From Allodiplogaster sudhausi (lineage: Eukaryota; Nematoda; Chromadorea; Rhabditida; Diplogasteridae): DNA of 64,000 bases. Positions 37,566 through 49,259 of this stretch are shown one piece after another. The stretch covers positions 301,501 to 365,500 of the forward strand of contig CALZFC010000097.1 of the NCBI GenBank assembly GCA_945643635.1, written 5' to 3'. The position numbers and the translations under genes are program-made. The first letter of the stretch is position 1, and every line of letters begins with the position of its first letter. The notes under the pieces are model-generated. The model searched no databases. It was not told the DNA's origin and saw only the letters and a list, made by a program, of their open reading frames with translations.

Positions 37566-38003
37566 AGGCAGACTATTATGTGTGTAGTACATACAGAAAA
37601 TATATCCGTTACTAGTTGTTGTTACCTCATGGGAGTGATATTCGCACTCATGGTCAGAGCGCCATCTACCCATAATAAAATATATCTGTGAATCCTTTCC
37701 TTTATACAATACTTAGTTCGATTGTGTAGTTCAAGAAATTGACAGGATGACCATCCGATCGTGATAATTACTCACAATATATGTATGCACCTAATGTCGC
37801 TCATCTGTAAAAAGTTGTTATATATGGATATTCCGTAGTACTAACGGATTTCTATCCAGACTATTAGTTAGCTGATTCTTTTCTGTGTGTATACATTCAT
37901 ATGAATTTTTTTCATCAAAATAATTTTATTGCAATAAGATAAACAAACAAACAAGAACTCATGCATATTTACGTATGTACAAACGAAGGAGAAGAAGACC
38001 GCC
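37566..38003. other. Spacer between LINE and collagen gene
   Basis: About 440 bp of AT-rich sequence. It includes the 3' flank of the collagen gene and no other feature that I can see. Confidence 0.4.
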
Positions 38004-38748
38004 TTAGGCCTTGCGGACTCGCTTGCGGTATCCGGCAGTCTTGGTGGACGCCTCGACGGGCGCATCGTAGCCGCCCTGCGTCTTCGTTTCCGCAATGATG
38101 TCGGCCGTGCGCGGCGGGCACGGGCAGTACGCCGCGTCCGGTCCAGGCAGACCATCGCCGCCCGGTCCGCCGTCCTCTCCCGGCGCGCCGCCAAGACCGT
38201 CAGCTCCCGCCGTGCCAGCCTCACCCTCGACACCAGGCTGCCCATCGGCGCCCTTCTCTCCGTCGGCACCTGGGTTGCCAGCCGGTCCAGGCTCGCCGTC
38301 GGGCCCTTCGATACCAGGCTCTCCGCGGCCGCGCTTGCCGTTCTCACCGTCAGCGCCACGCTCGCCGTCAGTGCCGGGCTAGTGAGGATTTTAAATTATA
38401 ATTATTTTATTTTATCTTAAATTTAATCTTTTAGCAAAAAAAAAATTATGATAAATACTAATTATAAATATAAAAAAATACTATTCTGACCAGGCCATCC
38501 TGTCCAGCGTCGCCAGCTTCTCCATCAGTGCCAGCCTCGCCGTCAGCGCCAGGCGCACCGGGCGCGCCGTCGTTGCCGTTGTCTCCGGGCGCGCCGGCAT
38601 CTCCGTCGAGGCCAGGCGGGCCAGGCGGGCCGGCGGGGCACGTCACGCACTCGGACGCAGCGACGGGAGCGTCGTAGCCGGAGCCCTGATGAGAGAGAGA
38701 GGGAAGATTGTGGTGAGAGAAATGACAGAGAGAGGGATAGAGAGAGAG

Positions 38749-38794
<46 letters not shown>

Positions 38795-39870
38795 AGATTG
38801 AGCGAAAGCGAGATCAACAGATAGCGACAGAAGGTAGAAACGAGACAAGGAAATGGAATAGTCGAGAGAAAGGAGGAGAACATAGAGAAAACGAGTGAAG
38901 AACATACACTAACGCCAGCAGATGCCATGGAATGAGAGGCCATCAGGGCGAGGCCAGTCTTGCCGTCGACGCCAGCGTCACCGTTCTCGCCGTCCTCGCC
39001 AGGTGCGCCGGGCGCGCCAGGCGGTCCAGCTGGGCCAGGTGGGCACGAGTTGGCGCCAGCTTAAAACGGATTGGATTATCAAGGAAAGGAAAATATAATA
39101 TATGTATGCATACTTCTACAGGCATAATTAATAGTCGTATTGCACAACATATAGCATAATATCTTCGTATCGCTCAACAACCATGGGAGCTGGAAATTTC
39201 TGGAAAGTTTCAGAAAGTTTCACAATGACTGTACGTATCATGTATAATGAAAGAGTATCTTAGCCAGCACCTGCACAGCCGCACTGGCCGCCGGCGTCAC
39301 GCTTGGCGCGCCCGAACACGGCCGCCGAGGAGGAGGCGGGCGCCGATGAGAGCACCGCCGTCATGTCGGACCACGCGCCGTTTGACAGTTCCTAATATGC
39401 ATTATTTTTTTCTTAGATTATTCTTTTTTAAACAAAAAGAGCAACGTGCTGTTTATTATAAGAAATTAAAATTAAAATGAACTAAAGTTTCTTTATAATT
39501 CGTAATCTGCACACATATGTACATACCTTGAAGCGTCTGAACTCCTCGAGTGCGTCGTCGTGGAAGGCGGAGATGTCGCTGACGATAGCCACGATGGAGA
39601 TGGCCGAGACGGCGAGGGCGACGCCTGCAGCCACCGCAGAAGCCTGTGGAGGGTGCAGAGTATCGGGGAATGATCAAATGAGACGTAGAATAGACAGAGA
39701 GAGTGGGTGGAGAGCGATAGAGATAGTGATAGAGAAAGAGAGAGAGAGAGAGAGAGCGAGAGAAAGAAAGAAAGAGCTACATTAGAGTTCTGATTACTAA
39801 AGTGTACATAGTCAGAGGGAATTCACCACCAAACCTGAACGAGTCCCTTGTACGAAGCAGCCGAACTCAT
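38004..39870 (-). CDS. Cuticle collagen
   Basis: Six exons (minus): 39835-39870, 39527-39643, 39271-39391, 38908-39059, 38491-38685, 38004-38378; 331 residues, all in phase. N-terminal nematode cuticle collagen domain: short cytosolic start [12 protein letters not shown], one hydrophobic segment ([18 protein letters not shown]) and [11 protein letters not shown] subtilisin-type processing site FGRAKR follows, then a cysteine pair (CGCAG). Gly-X-Y blocks come next, beginning [13 protein letters not shown] and interrupted by a non-collagen stretch around [17 protein letters not shown], then a second cysteine cluster ([10 protein letters not shown]), a long Gly-X-Y region and a third (YCPCPP). 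The tail is basic (YRKRVRKA). The protein is secreted and assembled into the cuticle. The high GC of the Gly-X-Y exons contrasts with the AT-rich introns. Confidence 0.95.
38690..38800. repeat. (GA)n tract in collagen intron
   Basis: GA simple sequence starting next to the acceptor of exon 38491-38685. Confidence 0.9.
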
Positions 39871-39911
39871 CGTAGTTGAACGAGTGGGAAGCTCTGCATT
39901 CCATCTCGACG

Positions 39912-39937
39912 AGTGCCATTATATACTGGCACTTCTG
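39912..39937 (-). promoter_or_regulatory. TATA box within an inverted repeat, collagen promoter
   Basis: Minus strand reads AGTGCCA-GTATATAA-TGGCACT: a TATA box centred about 53 bp upstream of the collagen ATG, flanked by perfect 7-bp inverted repeats. Position suits a core promoter. Confidence 0.55.
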
Positions 39938-40016
39938 GCATTGAGTCAGAGGGGGGCTATGGGTAGGGAGAGGCAGGGCGATACAGAGATGCCGATGGGG
40001 GTCAGGAGTAGAGAGT

Positions 40017-40051
<35 letters not shown>

Positions 40052-40066
40052 AGAGAGAGAGAGAGT

Positions 40067-40106
<40 letters not shown>

Positions 40107-41160
40107 GAGGAGGAGGAGTGAGAGAAAGGGAGAGAGGGAGAGGGAGAGAGAGAGGGAGAGAGAAGAGAGAGAGTGAAAAGAGAGTCAAACGCAATAACGT
40201 AGCAATAACATTCTCATAGTGAGATCGGAGATTCGAGAGACGAGCAGAGAAGGAGTGGGCGACTATGACAAGGTTATTGCTCGGAAAAGGAGGAAATCGC
40301 GTGGGAGAGAGAGAGAGTGCGAGGGAGAGCGAGAGAGCAAGACAGAGAGAACGGAAGATGAGACGGAAAGACCTTGACAAACTCGCGCATGTCTGAGATC
40401 TCGTACGGGAGAGCGACTGTTCAAAACACGCCCGAGGCGAACTCGGCCCGAGGAGGGAGTTGATTGAGCAATGAGTAAGCGAGCGAGAGAATAGATGACA
40501 AATCATTTCTTGTCATAGCTCTGGTTGATATGAAACAGTTGTCTCTCTCTCTCTCTCTCTCTCTTTTATCCACTTCTCTCTCCATCATGTTCACATGCAA
40601 CAACAATGAACATCCTTATGCCATAAAACGAGTACGACAGGCCATTTCTATACTGTTGTTGTTGCTGGCAGGGCATAAACCGTTTTGTAGATGTATTCCA
40701 TGTATTCCTGAAAGATCTTTGGCGCTCTTTCCTTTCTGAAAAGCTCTTTTTATGCTTTTTTTCCCATATGTGTTTGTGTGTGCAAGGACACCTATGAACA
40801 AATAAAAAAAACAAGCAGCTTGTGTCAGCTTCTGGCCAGAGCAACCACATTTCCTCCCTTGTGCGCCTCATATCTCCGATCTCTTGACGACCTCCCGGAG
40901 TGGAATGCGACTTGGGCAACAGTGAGAGAGAGAGAGAGAGCGAGAGAGAATGATAGAGAGAGAGAGAAGGAAAGATATCGAGAGAGAGGGCAAAGCTACT
41001 GAGTGGCTTGTTATGAGAAGGTCGCGTGGTGTCAAGATAAGCGGAGAAAAAACTTGCCACGTCTCTCCCGTGACACTCTACTACGCGACCTCGAAAGGAA
41101 TGCGAGAATGCACCCACGGCATGGCTCGTGCTTCCAGACAGTTCGATAGGCATCACTCTC

Positions 41161-41202
<42 letters not shown>

Positions 41203-41348
41203 TCCTTCTCTGCCCACTTTTCTTTCACTCTTTCATTCATCCTTTTTTCCTCGATTATCTCACTCTCTCTATCTCCCCCCCCTCTCTATATCTCTCTCAT
41301 AATCTCATTCTCGTAACTTTCCTATCTTGCCATCACTATATCTCCATT

Positions 41349-41379
<31 letters not shown>

Positions 41380-42297
41380 ACTCTTCTCTCTATCCTTTTC
41401 TCTCATTTACTCCTGATCACGTCAGTCTTTTTATTCCCGACCTCTTTCACAACTTTCACGGCACTTTTACACTCCGTATTAGAATACAACTCACAAGATT
41501 CACAGTATGTTTGCCTGGATACACTTTTCACGGTAATTACCGTATCCGGACAAGGATGAACTTCTTGTGAATGTTATGAAGTTGGCCTTTCATCGCGCAC
41601 TATGCGAATGGCACTTTTCGGCTTGCAATGAACAAATATCTTATTTATTGCCTTCATCTGCTTTAACTTTTCGAGTTGTCCCGTAATTCAGTTGGTTGGC
41701 TTGCATCCGGCTGTGCAATCATAATGAAACATCTGAATGTTGCCTATTCAGCTTGATGAACTTAACATCGGGAAACAACTTCATCATGGACGTCCCGCGA
41801 CGTCCTTCTTCCACAACCATCTCCTTTCCTTTGTCGCGTTCCAAGCCGTTTCATCTTGCATTTCACACCATTGCGATCCCAGGATTCAACTTCCATGTCG
41901 GCCTTACATTTCAAAGAGGTGTAACCAAGTAAATGCAAGCTCAATAAAATCCCAAGTTTTTATCGTCTTTCGCAACGGTACAGAGGCCAGGTGATTGAGA
42001 GAGAGAGATCACAAAAGATCAACTATCCACGGTGGAAAACACGGGCTTGAGAGCCAGAAGCAAAACAACAAAAAGACGAAAAAAATGTACGATTACAAAA
42101 ACAATAATTTAGTGTGGGCCTCTGGCCATACATAGGGGTACGAGAGAAGTAGAGAAAATATGGAGGCACACAGATGTTATAAGTGCCGTAGACTTTTCAT
42201 GAGCGGGCTAAGTGTGGTGCATTTGCATGAAGGAGAGAGAGGTTGGAGATGGTGGGCAGATCTTAAAAAGAAAAGGTGGACAGGTGGGCGGGGCTTA
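39938..42297. other. 2.4 kb intergenic region dominated by GA/CT repeats
   Basis: GA blocks at about 40015-40170, 40310-40350 and 40925-40990 and CT blocks at 40540-40565, 41155-41200 and 41340-41400. Long repeat-driven frames on both strands have no homology. About 41500-41960 is unique sequence in which I recognise nothing. Confidence 0.45.
39998..40190. repeat. (GA)n / (GGA)n tract
   Basis: About 190 bp of purine-only simple repeat including a GGA run. Confidence 0.9.
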
Positions 42298-43116
42298 TTA
42301 GCGGTTCGCCAGATTGACGCGGAGGGCGCGGCCGTTAAAGTCGGCGCCGTTGAGTTGGCTGATGGCGTTGCGAGCGCCAGCCTCGTCGTGGAACTCGCAG
42401 AAGCCGAAGCCCTTCGGGCGGCCCGTCTCCCGGTCGTAGACCAGCTTGACGTTCAGCACATTTCCCGCTTGGCTGAAAAAAGAAAAGTAAAGTAGCCTGA
42501 AGTAAATAAGAAGTATATATTGTACATGTATACAGATCGCTAGCATTCTATCCGCATCTAAAAGCATAGCATATGGAAAGCAAGCAAGCCATGGATGCTG
42601 TGGCCAGGTAGACACATCACGGGGCGTGGGGGGTATCGATCGATTGCTCCACTTATAGGCTGACGAGAGATTGCGCCGAAGAACTATGTCAGCCCGGGAA
42701 TACTAACCCCCAAGACCGTTATCAAAGGAGGCGAGAAGCAAAAATAAAAACACTCTAAACGGGCAATCTCGGAAGCTTCTAATACTTCTATTTTATCTGA
42801 AAGGTCAGGGAAACAAGTGAGGGAGAGGGGCAGTCACGAGCCATCTGTTCCAATAGGAAGGGCTGCCATTTAATCTTGAATAACAGAAAAGAAGCAGTTT
42901 CAAAGTAGCCGGTTCAACAGCAATATACCGCAATACGTACCTCCTCTTGTCCAATAACTAGTGATTTTCCTCTTCCATTTATCATCCGTGCCCAACAGTA
43001 ATCCCTTATCAAAACGAAATGATCTTTAACCTGAGGAAGTCTCCGATGTCGTTCTCGGTCGCCTGGTACGGGATGTTGCCGATGTAGACGGTGTGTCCGG
43101 CCGGTCTCGACGCCAT
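42298..43116 (-). CDS. Small single-RRM RNA-binding protein (CstF-64 RRM-like)
   Basis: Two exons (minus): 43031-43116 and 42298-42472; 86 residues, essentially one RRM. RNP2 is VYIGNI and RNP1 is KGFGFCEF. The stretch LVYDRETGRPKG followed by GRALRVNLANR is closest to the RRM of cleavage stimulation factor subunit 2. C. elegans has small stand-alone RRM proteins of similar size and ending, and this resembles those more than full-length CstF-64, whose hinge and C-terminal parts are absent. It probably binds RNA in the nucleus; a role in 3'-end processing is only a family inference. It shares a 715-bp divergent upstream region with the transposase-derived gene at 43832. Confidence 0.88.
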
Positions 43117-43831
43117 CTCTTCTCTTCAGCAAAAAAGCACAAGAAAAAAAGCCCCTGAAAATAAGAAATGATCCAAATGATGAAACTGCGTACAATTTTT
43201 CAACGAACGCCACAATCGAAAACGAGTTAAAATAGCGTAGAGAAAGGGAAGTCTTTCGCGTTTTGAACGAAAAAGTCAAATGCAAACATTGTATTGAAGT
43301 ACCAAATTGAAGGCCAACAAATGACCATGGTATTCCCACTAAGGATGAGTTTTTGGAAGATGAAAACTGCAAAAACTAGTTGCAAAAATGTTAAAATACG
43401 TTTCTAAGAGGACAAAATATCAAGACAGAAACAAGCGAGCAACGTGAGGTGGCCCAACAAGAAGAAGAAAACTAGGAGGAGCCAAAAATAAATGCGCACC
43501 TCACTTGTCTGCCTGTAGACTTGCGCATCACAGTAGTTATGAGCGGGAAACAATTCAAACATTCTTTGAATATGGGAATGGCTCGTTTTAGTGTGTTGTG
43601 TACTGTCAAGTGCAGTTGAACAGGCGTGACTGTTATGCAGTCTTACATACTTGTAATTTTGGTTAGAGCCGGAATATTTAAATAAGGTTTTTTTTATTGT
43701 ATTAAAGTCCCCCTTGGTGTTGTTGTAGAAACATAGATAAGTATGTTTTCTTGTGGCTCGAATTGGTTAATCACAAGTTCTTCTTTAATTTGACTCCAAT
43801 TGGTTTATCACAAGTTCTTCTTTAATTAAGG
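43117..43831. promoter_or_regulatory. Divergent intergenic promoter region
   Basis: Separates the RRM gene (minus) from the Merlin-like gene (plus). It ends with a tandem repeat, AATTGGTTTATCACAAGTTC-type, at about 43757-43791 and 43796-43829. The second copy runs to TTTAATTAAG just before ATG 43832, a sequence that could also act as a splice or trans-splice acceptor. Confidence 0.4.
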
Positions 43832-46232
43832 ATGACAGACGCCCACTACGATGTTGGATGTGTAAAGGAAGAAGTAAGCGAAGACTCCTCGGATGCTGCC
43901 GAGTCTGCTCTTCCTGCTTGGGCTCAATTCATCTTTCCGCCTTCATTATCTCCCGCCATCAAAACAGAAGAGGAGGACGAGGTTTGTGCAGCATTTTCTT
44001 TATTTATTTATTTATTTTCATTTACAAAACTAGCTGGGAATGTTTTTATGTCAACTAAAACATAATGTTTTTATCGCCAGTAAATGGTCATGATTCGTTA
44101 ATTACATTTTTGCTAAATGCTTGCTAGCGCCACATTAATTTTATCAACATTAAGCGGCTTATTATGTTTAAACTACTGAAATGATTTGCTTCCTGGAAGT
44201 AAGTGAAAGAATGGAGAACTGTGTGAATGAATTGAACACGAGAATAAAAAAAAATCATTTTAAAATATCATTATTACAGCCGCTCTACGATTACTTCGAT
44301 GCCGTAGCTTCTGGCTCAAATACATCAGGTATGTTTCCATCGCTTTTAGTTATTGTTGATCCCATGTTGGCGACGATAATATGGATATGGAATTGGAATG
44401 AGTGAAGTTTATTCGCTGTACCTGCTCCGCTTGATCTCTCTTCAATGTTTACAGTTCCTCTTTCTTTTCATTCTTGTTCCATTACCATCAATATCAGCCA
44501 AGGTCTTACAATTTGTGGCAATCCGAATGATGCTCATAATGCCCTAGCCGACAGAAATCTCCTTTATCCTCATTTATGCGTTCGATTAGTACCAATCGGA
44601 CTTTGATGTCGCTGACTTTTCCTTTTTCTCCACCCTTGCCATGTTTTCCTCATGAAACATGTATAAAAGTAATATTTTCTAACTTAAAAAAAGATTTTCT
44701 AAATTAATTTTTTTTAAATTTTTTTCTTATATTTTCAAATCATTCTTCCTTAGACATCGACGCAATGTTCACGCGGGCTCCAGAAGGGCTCCGCGCCTTT
44801 CGCCGCATCGACGAGCCGCAACTGACCGAGCTGCTCGAGCAGAAGAACAGCGAACTCGTCGAGCTGTTCAAGGTACGGTAGTAGCATTACTACAGGGTAC
44901 TTTAGACTCAGGAAAGTGCTTTAAAATGCTGATCTTTTTGAAGAAGTGAAGCCATTTAGCTAGATTTCTTACAAACCTATTTTGGTTAAGACCAGTTAAA
45001 CGGGCATATTGTAGTTCGAAACATGCTTAAAATTTAGGCTAATGAAAGAACTAGCAAAGCTCTCCTTATGTAAAAAATAGTTGAACTAACAGATATACCG
45101 ATTTTGCTTCAACTTGTCAATTTGACTACCGGGTTGATCTTTATGCTCCAGTTTCATACGCATGTCTGAATTTGCGGGGAATCCGATTCGAGGTTGTCTA
45201 GGTTGGTTGTTAAATTTAAAGAATGATTGCTCCCAGCTTTTAAATGGAAAAAAATTAATATTAATAATTTAGTTTCTCAGGCAATAGGCATGCTGCCACG
45301 AGGACGTGCGTGCCCGTCATGTGGCGGTGCCACTTCCTTCATTGTCGACCGCTCCAATTTCACCGGCCAAAGTCTCCGCTGCAAGGACAGGAAGCGATGC
45401 TTCAGAAAGACATCCATTCTCAAGGGAACCCTCTTCGAGAGGACGAGGATGCAAGGGAGAGAACTACTCAAGGTTACTTTTTTCGTAAATAAATGAATAA
45501 TTAACCTATTATGGTTAGAGATACCTTCATTGATTCCATATTTATGTATTTATTTATTTACTACAAAAATAGTAATCTGACTAGCGGTTAAAAGTTGAGC
45601 GCAAAAAGAATGCGCCAGCAGTAAAACTTTGCCAAGGAGTTCGTTTTATTTATGGGGGTAGATTGTTGTTTTTGTGCTTAATTAATCACTGTATTTTATA
45701 AGGAATCCTCATCTTTTACAACTTTTTTTTATTCTACTTTTTTTCCAGCTTTTATTCTTATTCGCGCGTGGCGACTACACGATTCGAATGATTGGCGATG
45801 AGATTCGGCGGGCGGATAACACGCGGCCCAGCGACATTCTCATCATTGATTGGCTATCGTAAGCGAATCATTAAATTTTTGTTCTTAAAAAAAACTGTCC
45901 AACATTGCAAATAATGTCATGTGATGCTTGAAATACTCAGCTATTTCTTCACGAAAGAAAGACAAATTTGCTCTCTCTATCTCTTTCTCTCTCTCTCTCT
46001 CTTTATTTTTCCTTTTATAGTACTTATCTCTTTGTCCCTTCGCGTCTTTTTTCTCTCTCCCTCTCCCTCTCTCACCGTCTCTGTGTATATCTCTCCGTAT
46101 CTCTCTCTCTCTCTATCCCTCTCTCACCGTCTCTGTGTATATCTCTCCGTATCACTCTCTCTCTCTATCCCTCTCTCACCGTCTCTGTGTATATCTCTCC
46201 GTATCTCTCTCTCTCTCTCTCTCTGTATATCT

Positions 46233-46283
<51 letters not shown>

Positions 46284-47077
46284 GGCACTGCCGCGAATTG
46301 GCTGCCTTCTGTGTGCAGGGACAGAGCTCTACGCCAATTGGTGGTGCCGGCAAGGAAGTCCTCATCGAAACGACGTCCCTTCTCCGGTGGAAACAGGACT
46401 TTGGTGTGTGACTACCATTTTAGCCTACCGTAATCCTAGTTGTCGCTATAGGATGAAAGCTTGTATTTGAAATGCTAGTAAGGCCCACTTCCTCCTTCAT
46501 TTGAGGAGTCCGTATTCCCCGCGAATTCCTCATCGTCTGTGGAATGGAGCTTGAAGACCCGTCCGCCACCTTCGCCAAGCTGATTGTCAGTGATAAGACA
46601 ATTCTTTTCCCGCCTTTTTTACCTCGATTTAAATTTATATTGAATAAAATAAAAAAAAAGTATATTAGGAACTGTTTAGAATGCAAGACAGTTATTGTTC
46701 TTAATTTTATAGCTCTTTTTCAGGAAGACACTGAGGAGAAGCTCCGCGAACTTCTTGGCAAGTTTGTCCGTTCCGGAAGTGTCATAACGAGGAAGAAGGA
46801 ACACTCAAGCGAAGACGTGAACCAGCAATCGCCACTCGGATTCGACTACACTTGGCTACTAAAAGTGGCAGGGGAGAGAGGGGAGCGAGAAGAAGGGGGC
46901 CGTAAAGTGGCCCATTTGGAGAAGGAGGCCCACCAAGGGTCCCAAGAAGATAAAGAGGTACCCTTCACAACCCCCACCCTCTCAATAGCAGAGCATATCT
47001 TCAGACAGAGATACGCGAGAGAGGATGCCATGTTTGTACTGTTGTACTATGCAAGCGTACTTTATGATGGATTGTAG
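43832..47077 (+). CDS. Merlin/ISXO2-like transposase-derived protein
   Basis: Eight exons: 43832-43981, 44280-44328, 44754-44872, 45281-45472, 45749-45858, 46285-46403, 46506-46585, 46724-47077; 390 residues, all phases consistent. Order: acidic N-terminus (KEEVSEDSSDAAESALP, KTEEEDE); a helical linker; a zinc ribbon CPSCGG...LRCKDRKRCFRKTSILKGTLFE typical of ISXO2/IS1016 and Merlin transposases; then a divergent DDE-type core (IGGAGKEVLIETTSLLRWK, LRELLGKFVRSGSVI). The usual VEIDE reads VLIET, and the Asp expected after GSVI is absent (TRKKEH). The His/Asn-rich distal part is not recognisable; the C-terminus is charged. Many introns, a gene-like acidic N-terminus and lost catalytic residues suggest a host gene, perhaps a DNA-binding protein. 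No terminal repeats were seen around it. AATAAA lies at about 47189. Confidence 0.75.
45970..46282. repeat. (CT)n tract with longer-period repeat in intron
   Basis: CT simple sequence with about 2.5 copies of a unit containing CACCGTCTCTGTGTATATC. It extends to the acceptor of exon 46285-46403 and supplies its polypyrimidine tract. Confidence 0.88.
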
Positions 47078-47462
47078 TAACTTATGTTGAAGAAGTATTG
47101 TAAATTAACAAAGTCATTCGTACATTAACGGGTTTAATTTATTGTTATGTCTTCATGTTTATGCGTTGAGTTAATATGGACGAAATTATAATAAAGGAAA
47201 GATTATTTTGATGTTTGGAAATATGTACACGAGTCACGAAGTAATTGCATGGACTTCCCAAGAGAAATCAAAGTGAGATTGTTCGAAAGCAGAGATTACA
47301 ATTAATCTGGCGAAGGCATCACCTGGAAGAATTGATTTGTGTATTTAAAGAAGGAAAAAATAGAATATTTCAGTAGACAATTATAGATTTTTAAGGAAGA
47401 AAAGAAGGGAATATTCCGTATTGAAATTGGAATATTGAGAATTGTCGTATCCTTAGTACTTG
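47078..47462. other. Convergent spacer
   Basis: AT-rich 3' flanks of the Merlin-like gene (plus) and the CoA-transferase locus (minus). No further feature seen. Confidence 0.4.
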
Positions 47463-47602
47463 TTAGCTTCTACTCCTTTTTAGTTCTGCAACTACCTTGA
47501 ATCGCTGGAAGGCGTCCTTCTCGAGTTGCTCCCTGTGCTGTGGATGGGCAATGTTGATGAGGGAATGCGCGCGCTGCCGCACGCTTTTCCCCCAGAGCTG
47601 CG

Positions 47603-47750
47603 CGATTCCGTACTCCGTCACCACGTTGTGGACGTGCGCGCGAGTCGTCACCCTACAGTAGAGTCAAAGTATAGCCCGATTCCGTACTCCGTCACCACGT
47701 TGTGGACGTGCGCGCGAGTCGTCACCCTACAGTAGAGTCAAAGTATAGCC
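47603..47750. repeat. 74-bp tandem duplication over an exon boundary
   Basis: Units 47603-47676 and 47677-47750 are near identical. Each contains the acceptor and the start of the last CoA-transferase exon. 74 is not a multiple of 3. Confidence 0.92.
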
Positions 47751-47984
47751 TCTATGACGCCTAATTAGGAATAAGACTAGCCTAATTAGGATTAAGACTA
47801 GCTTTGTGAAGTATGGAAAGTGCCAACGTCTTTAATGAAGGGCACAATCTTGCTCTCCCGCGTCTTCTCATCGATAGAAGCCATTGCAATGATCGGCTTG
47901 CCCATCCCGTCGTCAGCAATCGCCGCTCCGCGGAGGAAGTCGACCTTGCTAGAGTGGCATTGAATTTCTATTTCTCCCTTCCTT

Positions 47985-48170
47985 CCTCTCTCTCTCTCTC
48001 TCGCTCTCTCTCTCTCTCATCCACTCTCGCTCTTGCTCTTCCCCTTCTCTCCCGACTCTTCTCTTTCTCTGCCTACATCTCTCTTGACATACCTCTTCTT
48101 CATCCCTGCCTCACATCGCCCATCCTCTCAATGCCTCCGCTCTCTCTCTCTCTCTCTCTCTCTCTCTATT

Positions 48171-48205
<35 letters not shown>

Positions 48206-48235
48206 GTCTGTCAGTCTCTCTCTCTCTCTCTCGCA
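47985..48235. repeat. (CT)n tract in CoA-transferase intron
   Basis: CT-rich simple repeats with a TCTCTCTA run between exons 47828-47944 and 48237-48286. Confidence 0.88.
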
Positions 48236-49259
48236 CCTGTCCCCCGTATCCGGAGAAGAATCTCGTCCCCACTGAGTCGGCGACAACTGTAAAATAATGT
48301 TACGATATACTTTCTTTAAATGTTTGCTCGAAGGATGGGCTCACAGCGTGAAACTCAAGCGTATTCTGGGCAAGAAGTCCTCCCTGAAAATATTGGCTAA
48401 TAACCTTGTCCAGTGAGATCGATTTCAATGGCCGAGTTGATCGCGACCATCTTGTGCTGACGCCGTATGAAGGCTGGGTCATTGACCCAACTTTGTGACG
48501 AGGGCCGGATTATTATTTTTTTTGGGGTAAAAATAAGAATTTTTTAAAATCACTTAAGTCTTTAAAATAAATATGCAACGTAAGTTGAATCACATAATTA
48601 AATAGTAGGAAGGCGAAATAAATAAAAATTAATTAATTAATTAAATAAGTAAATTAAGAAATCAAATAAAAAAGCCCGACTCGACGCTGCCAAAGTGCAC
48701 GAGTGGATTGTCGTGCACAAAGGCATAGAGACGACGAGAGCCATGCACGAAGGCTGTCACGATTCGGCCAGGGAAAGTAGTCTCAAGAATCGTGGCATTA
48801 ATAATAAAGGCAAGTAGAAGTACTTCGTTAACATCCACAATCAGCCGCACATGTAATCTTATCGAAGATGGACGAACGTTAGTTGAACAAGAGATGAACT
48901 CAGATAAGAAAGATCGTTGAACATTTATATGCTTATACACGGGAGTTCGTCGAACATTTTCGAGCGTTTAACATTTTCGCTCAGCGCTGCGCGATGGGAG
49001 CAGCGATGAACGTTCATCGCTGGAGAAATACTGTGTAAAAGTTGGAGAGTTTTTGGAGTAATGGGGGAGCATGTTTGTCTGTTTCTCTCCACTGTTGCAC
49101 GTTAAAGCTTACTTCTCTAATCGTCGACGAACATTTTTGAAAAAAATGATGAACGAACCTTCGTACCAGTGTCGTTCATCATTTTTTTCTCGTAATATGT
49201 GCTTTTCTTGTTTGTTATTTTATAAAACAACCTTTTTTTATTTGTTTTGGATGCATTTA

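Noticed and set aside
38095..38382. Pro/Ser/Gly-rich frame on the plus strand
   Set aside because: Antisense shadow of the collagen Gly-X-Y exon.
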